A stretch of 64,000 nucleotides of DNA from Pseudomonas sp. KU26590 (GTDB lineage: Bacteria; Pseudomonadota; Gammaproteobacteria; Pseudomonadales; Pseudomonadaceae), in contig NZ_CP110644.1 of assembly GCF_026153515.1 (NCBI RefSeq), forward strand, positions 1,051,501-1,115,500. The letters are read 5' to 3'. A program made the position numbers and the translations under genes. Under the pieces are notes generated by a model. The model did no database searches, was not told where the DNA came from, and worked only from the letters and a program-made list of their open reading frames with translations. Shown piece after piece: positions 61,015 to 64,000 of this stretch. Every line of letters begins with the position of its first letter. The first letter of the stretch is position 1.

Positions 61015-61788
61015 ATGAAAGCAGTCATTCTGGCAGGCGGACTGGGTACGCGCTTGAGCGAAGAGACAGGTACTCGCCCCAAGCCAATGGTTGAAATCGG
61101 TGGCAAGCCGATTCTCTGGCACATCATGAAAATGTACTCCTCTCACGGCATCAATGATTTCATCATTTGCTGTGGCTACAAGGGCTACATGATCAAGGAA
61201 TACTTCGCCAACTACTTCCTGCACACGTCGGACATCACGTTCAACATGCGCGAAAACACCATGAAAGTTCACGACCAGCGCGCTGAAGACTGGAATGTGA
61301 CGTTGGTCGATACAGGCGAGACGTCCATGACCGGCGGCCGTCTGCGCAGGGTTGCGGACTACGTGCGCGATGATGAGGCTTTTTGCTTCACCTACGGCGA
61401 TGGCGTTGGAAGCATGGACATCAGCGCTGCCGTCGCCTTCCACAAGAGCCACGGCAAAGCCGCCACGCTGACCGCCACCTTCCCGCCAGGCCGCTTTGGC
61501 GCACTGGACATCGCCGAAGGCCGGGTGCTGAACTTCAAGGAAAAGCCTAAAGGTGACGGCGCCATGATCAATGGCGGCTTCTTCGTGCTTTCTCCGCAGG
61601 TGCTGGATTATCTGGAAGGCGACAGCACGGTCTGGGAACAAGGTCCGTTGATGAGCCTCGCCGAACAGGGCCAGCTGATGGCCTTCGAGCACCCGGGCTT
61701 CTGGCAACCGATGGACACCCTGCACGATAAAAATCTGCTCGAGAAATTGTGGCAGAGCGGCGACGCGCCTTGGAAATTCTGGGACTGA
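61015..61788 (+). CDS. rfbF: Glucose-1-phosphate cytidylyltransferase
   Basis: RfbF (DdhA) makes CDP-glucose from CTP and glucose-1-phosphate. It has the nucleotidyltransferase signature [20 protein letters not shown] at the start, [11 protein letters not shown] as the metal/sugar site, [10 protein letters not shown], and [17 protein letters not shown]. The 257 residues match the family. AAGGGAGC lies 7 bases before the ATG, and rfbG follows after 8 bases. Confidence 0.96.
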   Translation: MKAVILAGGLGTRLSEETGTRPKPMVEIGGKPILWHIMKMYSSHGINDFIICCGYKGYMIKEYFANYFLHTSDITFNMRENTMKVHDQRAEDWNVTLVDTGETSMTGGRLRRVADYVRDDEAFCFTYGDGVGSMDISAAVAFHKSHGKAATLTATFPPGRFGALDIAEGRVLNFKEKPKGDGAMINGGFFVLSPQVLDYLEGDSTVWEQGPLMSLAEQGQLMAFEHPGFWQPMDTLHDKNLLEKLWQSGDAPWKFWD

Positions 61789-61796
61789 GAACAACT

Positions 61797-62885
61797 ATGA
61801 AAGCTTCTGTCTCCGCTGATTTCTGGAAAGACAAAAAGGTTTTCCTCACCGGCCACACCGGCTTCAAAGGAAGCTGGCTGGCTCTGTGGCTGCAGGGCAT
61901 GGGGGCGCAGGTGAAAGGCTTTGCCCTGGCGCCGCCGACTACGCCTTCACTGTTCGAGCAGGCGCAGGTGGAGCAGGGCATGGAGTCGCAAATCGGCGAT
62001 ATCCGCGACCTGCAGGCTGTGACCGAAAGCATGGTTGCCTTCAATCCGGACATCCTGATTCACATGGCGGCGCAGCCGCTGGTCAGGCTGTCGTACCGGG
62101 AACCGGTTGAAACCTACGCCACTAACGTCATGGGCACCGTTCATGTGTTGGAGGCCGCGCGCAAATGCCCCGGCCTGCGTGCCATTGTCAATGTCACCAC
62201 CGACAAATGTTACGAGAACCAGGAATGGGAATGGGGCTATCGCGAGAATGAGCCCATGGGTGGCCACGATCCGTACAGCAACAGTAAAGGCTGTGTGGAA
62301 CTGGTCACCAGCGCCTACCGCAACTCGTTCTTCAATACCGAACACTCCGCTGCACTGGCCTCGGCTCGCGCCGGCAATGTCATCGGCGGTGGCGATTGGG
62401 CCGACGACCGGTTGATCCCGGACATTTTGCGTGCGGTCGAACAGGGCAAGCCCGTGGTAGTCCGTAATCCCAAGGCTACCCGCCCTTGGCAGCACGTACT
62501 TGAGCCGCTCAGCGGTTACCTTGTTCTGGCCCAACACCTATGGGAGCATGGCCATTCGTTTGCGCAGGGCTGGAACTTCGGGCCGCGAGACGACGACGCT
62601 CAGCCTGTCGAATGGATACTTGATCACATGGTGCAGGCGTGGGGTGCTGGCGCTAGCTGGCAGCTCGACAATGACCCACAGCCGCACGAAGCACGCTATT
62701 TGAAACTGGACATATCCAAGGCCCGCGCTCACCTGAAGTGGGAACCAACCTGGGGCCTGGAAACAACGCTGACTCGCATCGTCAACTGGCACAGAGCCTG
62801 GATGGAGAGTGCCGACATGCATGTCCGTTGCGTAGAAGAAATCAATAGCTACATGGCAGCCATGCCACTGGCGCCTAACCGATAA
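61797..62885 (+). CDS. rfbG: CDP-glucose 4,6-dehydratase
   Basis: RfbG (DdhB) makes CDP-4-keto-6-deoxyglucose. It is an extended SDR with GHTGFKGSWL as the NAD site, HMAAQPLVRLSYREP, the TTDKCYEN motif, and YxxxK in DPYSNSKGCVEL; RAGNVIGGGDWADDRL is typical of the family. The ATG at 61797 is chosen (362 residues); open frame back to 61749 overlaps rfbF. Confidence 0.96.
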   Translation: MKASVSADFWKDKKVFLTGHTGFKGSWLALWLQGMGAQVKGFALAPPTTPSLFEQAQVEQGMESQIGDIRDLQAVTESMVAFNPDILIHMAAQPLVRLSYREPVETYATNVMGTVHVLEAARKCPGLRAIVNVTTDKCYENQEWEWGYRENEPMGGHDPYSNSKGCVELVTSAYRNSFFNTEHSAALASARAGNVIGGGDWADDRLIPDILRAVEQGKPVVVRNPKATRPWQHVLEPLSGYLVLAQHLWEHGHSFAQGWNFGPRDDDAQPVEWILDHMVQAWGAGASWQLDNDPQPHEARYLKLDISKARAHLKWEPTWGLETTLTRIVNWHRAWMESADMHVRCVEEINSYMAAMPLAPNR

Positions 62886-62906
62886 TTAGCTTGAGCAGGA
62901 AATACT

Positions 62907-64000
62907 ATGACCCCCGATATGCTCCGTCAGGAAATCAGCCAGCTCGTTGAGCGCTACGCCCAGACTGCCTTGGCGGCCAAACCCTTTGTCGGGGGCGAAA
63001 CCGTCATCCCTCCGTCGGGCAAGGTAATCGGCGCGCGTGAACTGCAGCTGATGGTTGAGGCTTCGCTGGACGGCTGGCTGACCACTGGTCGCTTCAACGC
63101 TGAATTCGAGAAGAAACTCGCTGCGTTCCTGGGCGTGAACCACCTGCTGACCGTGAACTCAGGTTCTTCGGCCAACCTGGTTGCGTTCAGCACTCTCACT
63201 TCACCGAAACTGGGTGATCGTGCAATCAAGAAGGGCGACGAAGTCATCGGCGTTGCGGCGGGTTTCCCGACCACCGTCAACCCGATTGTTCAGTTCGGCG
63301 CGATCCCTGTGTTCGTCGACGTGGAAATGAACACCCACAACATCAATGCAGACTTGATCGAAGCGGCCATCACGCCCAAGACCAAGGCCATCATGCTCGC
63401 TCACACCTTGGGCAACCCGTTCAATCTGGGCAAGGTGAAGGCGCTGTGCGAAAAGTACAACCTGTGGCTGGTCGAAGATTGCTGTGACGCGTTGGGTGCG
63501 ACTTACGACGGTAAGATGGTCGGCACCTTTGGTGACATCGGCACGCTCAGCTTCTACCCGGCTCACCACATCACCATGGGCGAAGGCGGGGCGGTGTTCA
63601 CCAACGACGCTCAACTGCGAATGATCGCTGAATCGTTCCGTGACTGGGGCCGCGATTGCTACTGCGCGCCAGGCTGCGACGACACGTGCGGCAACCGTTT
63701 CGGGCAGCAGTTCGGCAGCCTGCCACAAGGTTACGACCATAAGTACGTGTATGCGCACTTGGGCTACAACCTGAAGATCACCGACATGCAAGCGGCCTGC
63801 GGCCTGGCCCAGCTCGACCGCGCGGCGGAGTTCATCGCAACCCGCAAGCGCAACTTCCAGCTGCTGAAAGAGCGTCTGTCCAGCCTGAGCGACTTCCTGG
63901 AAATCGCCGAGCCTACGCCTAACAGCGATCCTTCCTGGTTCGGCTTCCCGGTCACTCTCAAAGAGTCGTCCGGCGTCAAGCGTGTGGATCTGCTGAAGTT
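62907..64000 (+). CDS. rfbH: CDP-4-keto-6-deoxyglucose-3-dehydrase RfbH (E1), cut by window end
   Basis: RfbH (DdhC/AscC, E1) is the PMP- and 2Fe-2S-dependent enzyme that removes the C-3 hydroxyl with E3. The reading frame is open for 364 codons to the last base, leaving perhaps 70 residues outside. The hallmark is His220 in [12 protein letters not shown], replacing the PLP Lys of aminotransferases. The cluster-binding region [13 protein letters not shown] (about 249-261) is intact. GAGCAGGAAA precedes the ATG. Confidence 0.95.
   Translation, partial: MTPDMLRQEISQLVERYAQTALAAKPFVGGETVIPPSGKVIGARELQLMVEASLDGWLTTGRFNAEFEKKLAAFLGVNHLLTVNSGSSANLVAFSTLTSPKLGDRAIKKGDEVIGVAAGFPTTVNPIVQFGAIPVFVDVEMNTHNINADLIEAAITPKTKAIMLAHTLGNPFNLGKVKALCEKYNLWLVEDCCDALGATYDGKMVGTFGDIGTLSFYPAHHITMGEGGAVFTNDAQLRMIAESFRDWGRDCYCAPGCDDTCGNRFGQQFGSLPQGYDHKYVYAHLGYNLKITDMQAACGLAQLDRAAEFIATRKRNFQLLKERLSSLSDFLEIAEPTPNSDPSWFGFPVTLKESSGVKRVDLLK

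Overview
The window is a piece of a Pseudomonas chromosome. The P. syringae or P. fluorescens lineage fits better than P. aeruginosa, because several REP families, a RAYT gene and a CDP-3,6-dideoxyhexose pathway are present. From about 1 to 54360 the gene order follows, from memory, the conserved pseudomonad interval that PAO1 numbers roughly PA4005 down to PA3950 (rsfS-rlmH-mrdA-rodA-mltB-rlpA-dacA-lipB-lipA ... lnt-corC-ybeY-ybeZ-miaB ... hemL-thiE-thiD-ladS ... amn ... hrpB ... rhlE). No tRNA, rRNA, CRISPR array, prophage or intact insertion sequence was seen.

Layout. (1) 1-9546: a plus-strand cell-wall and lipoate block, with the ribosome silencing factor rsfS, rlmH, the elongation peptidoglycan synthase pair PBP2/RodA, lytic transglycosylases MltB and RlpA, D,D-carboxypeptidase DacA, and YbeD-LipB-LipA. 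It closes with a strong intrinsic terminator. (2) 9741-24344: mostly minus strand, with a second MltB-type transglycosylase, the ribosome rescue factor arfA, holA, lptE, leuS, and the lnt-corC-ybeY-ybeZ-miaB series. A YdcF-type gene and a RAYT transposase gene broken by one in-frame stop interrupt it. (3) 24387-35751: a Sel1-repeat protein, hemL, thiE, thiD, a LadS-type sensor kinase without a receiver domain, a 250-bp tandem repeat that starts inside the 3' end of ladS, an AidB-like acyl-CoA dehydrogenase, amn and a RluE-type pseudouridine synthase. (4) 35918-52962: more accessory content, including an Lrp/AsnC regulator, an exported polyglutamine-rich protein, a cation diffusion transporter, hrpB, an orphan curlin-repeat amyloid candidate, an EEP-fold phosphatase, YciC-like and DUF2076 proteins, a NYN-domain protein, a DEDDh exonuclease, an M10 metalloprotease with RTX and DUF4214 regions, and an EamA transporter. 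(5) 53023-56297: rhlE followed by a 17-unit REP array of about 1.9 kb. (6) 56320-64000: a surface polysaccharide locus. On the minus strand gmd-rmd make GDP-D-rhamnose beside a WbpZ-like glycosyltransferase. On the plus strand a four-gene cassette (E3 reductase, rfbF, rfbG, rfbH) makes a CDP-3,6-dideoxyhexose precursor; rfbH is cut by the window end.

The most notable items are the repeat structures (a tandem array seeded by a gene end, a large REP array with an internal segmental duplication at the core/LPS boundary, a freshly broken RAYT), the receiver-less LadS, the orphan curlin protein, a possible small RNA before the polyglutamine gene, and the co-location of D-rhamnose and 3,6-dideoxyhexose pathways. 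No wholly new multi-gene system could be demonstrated.
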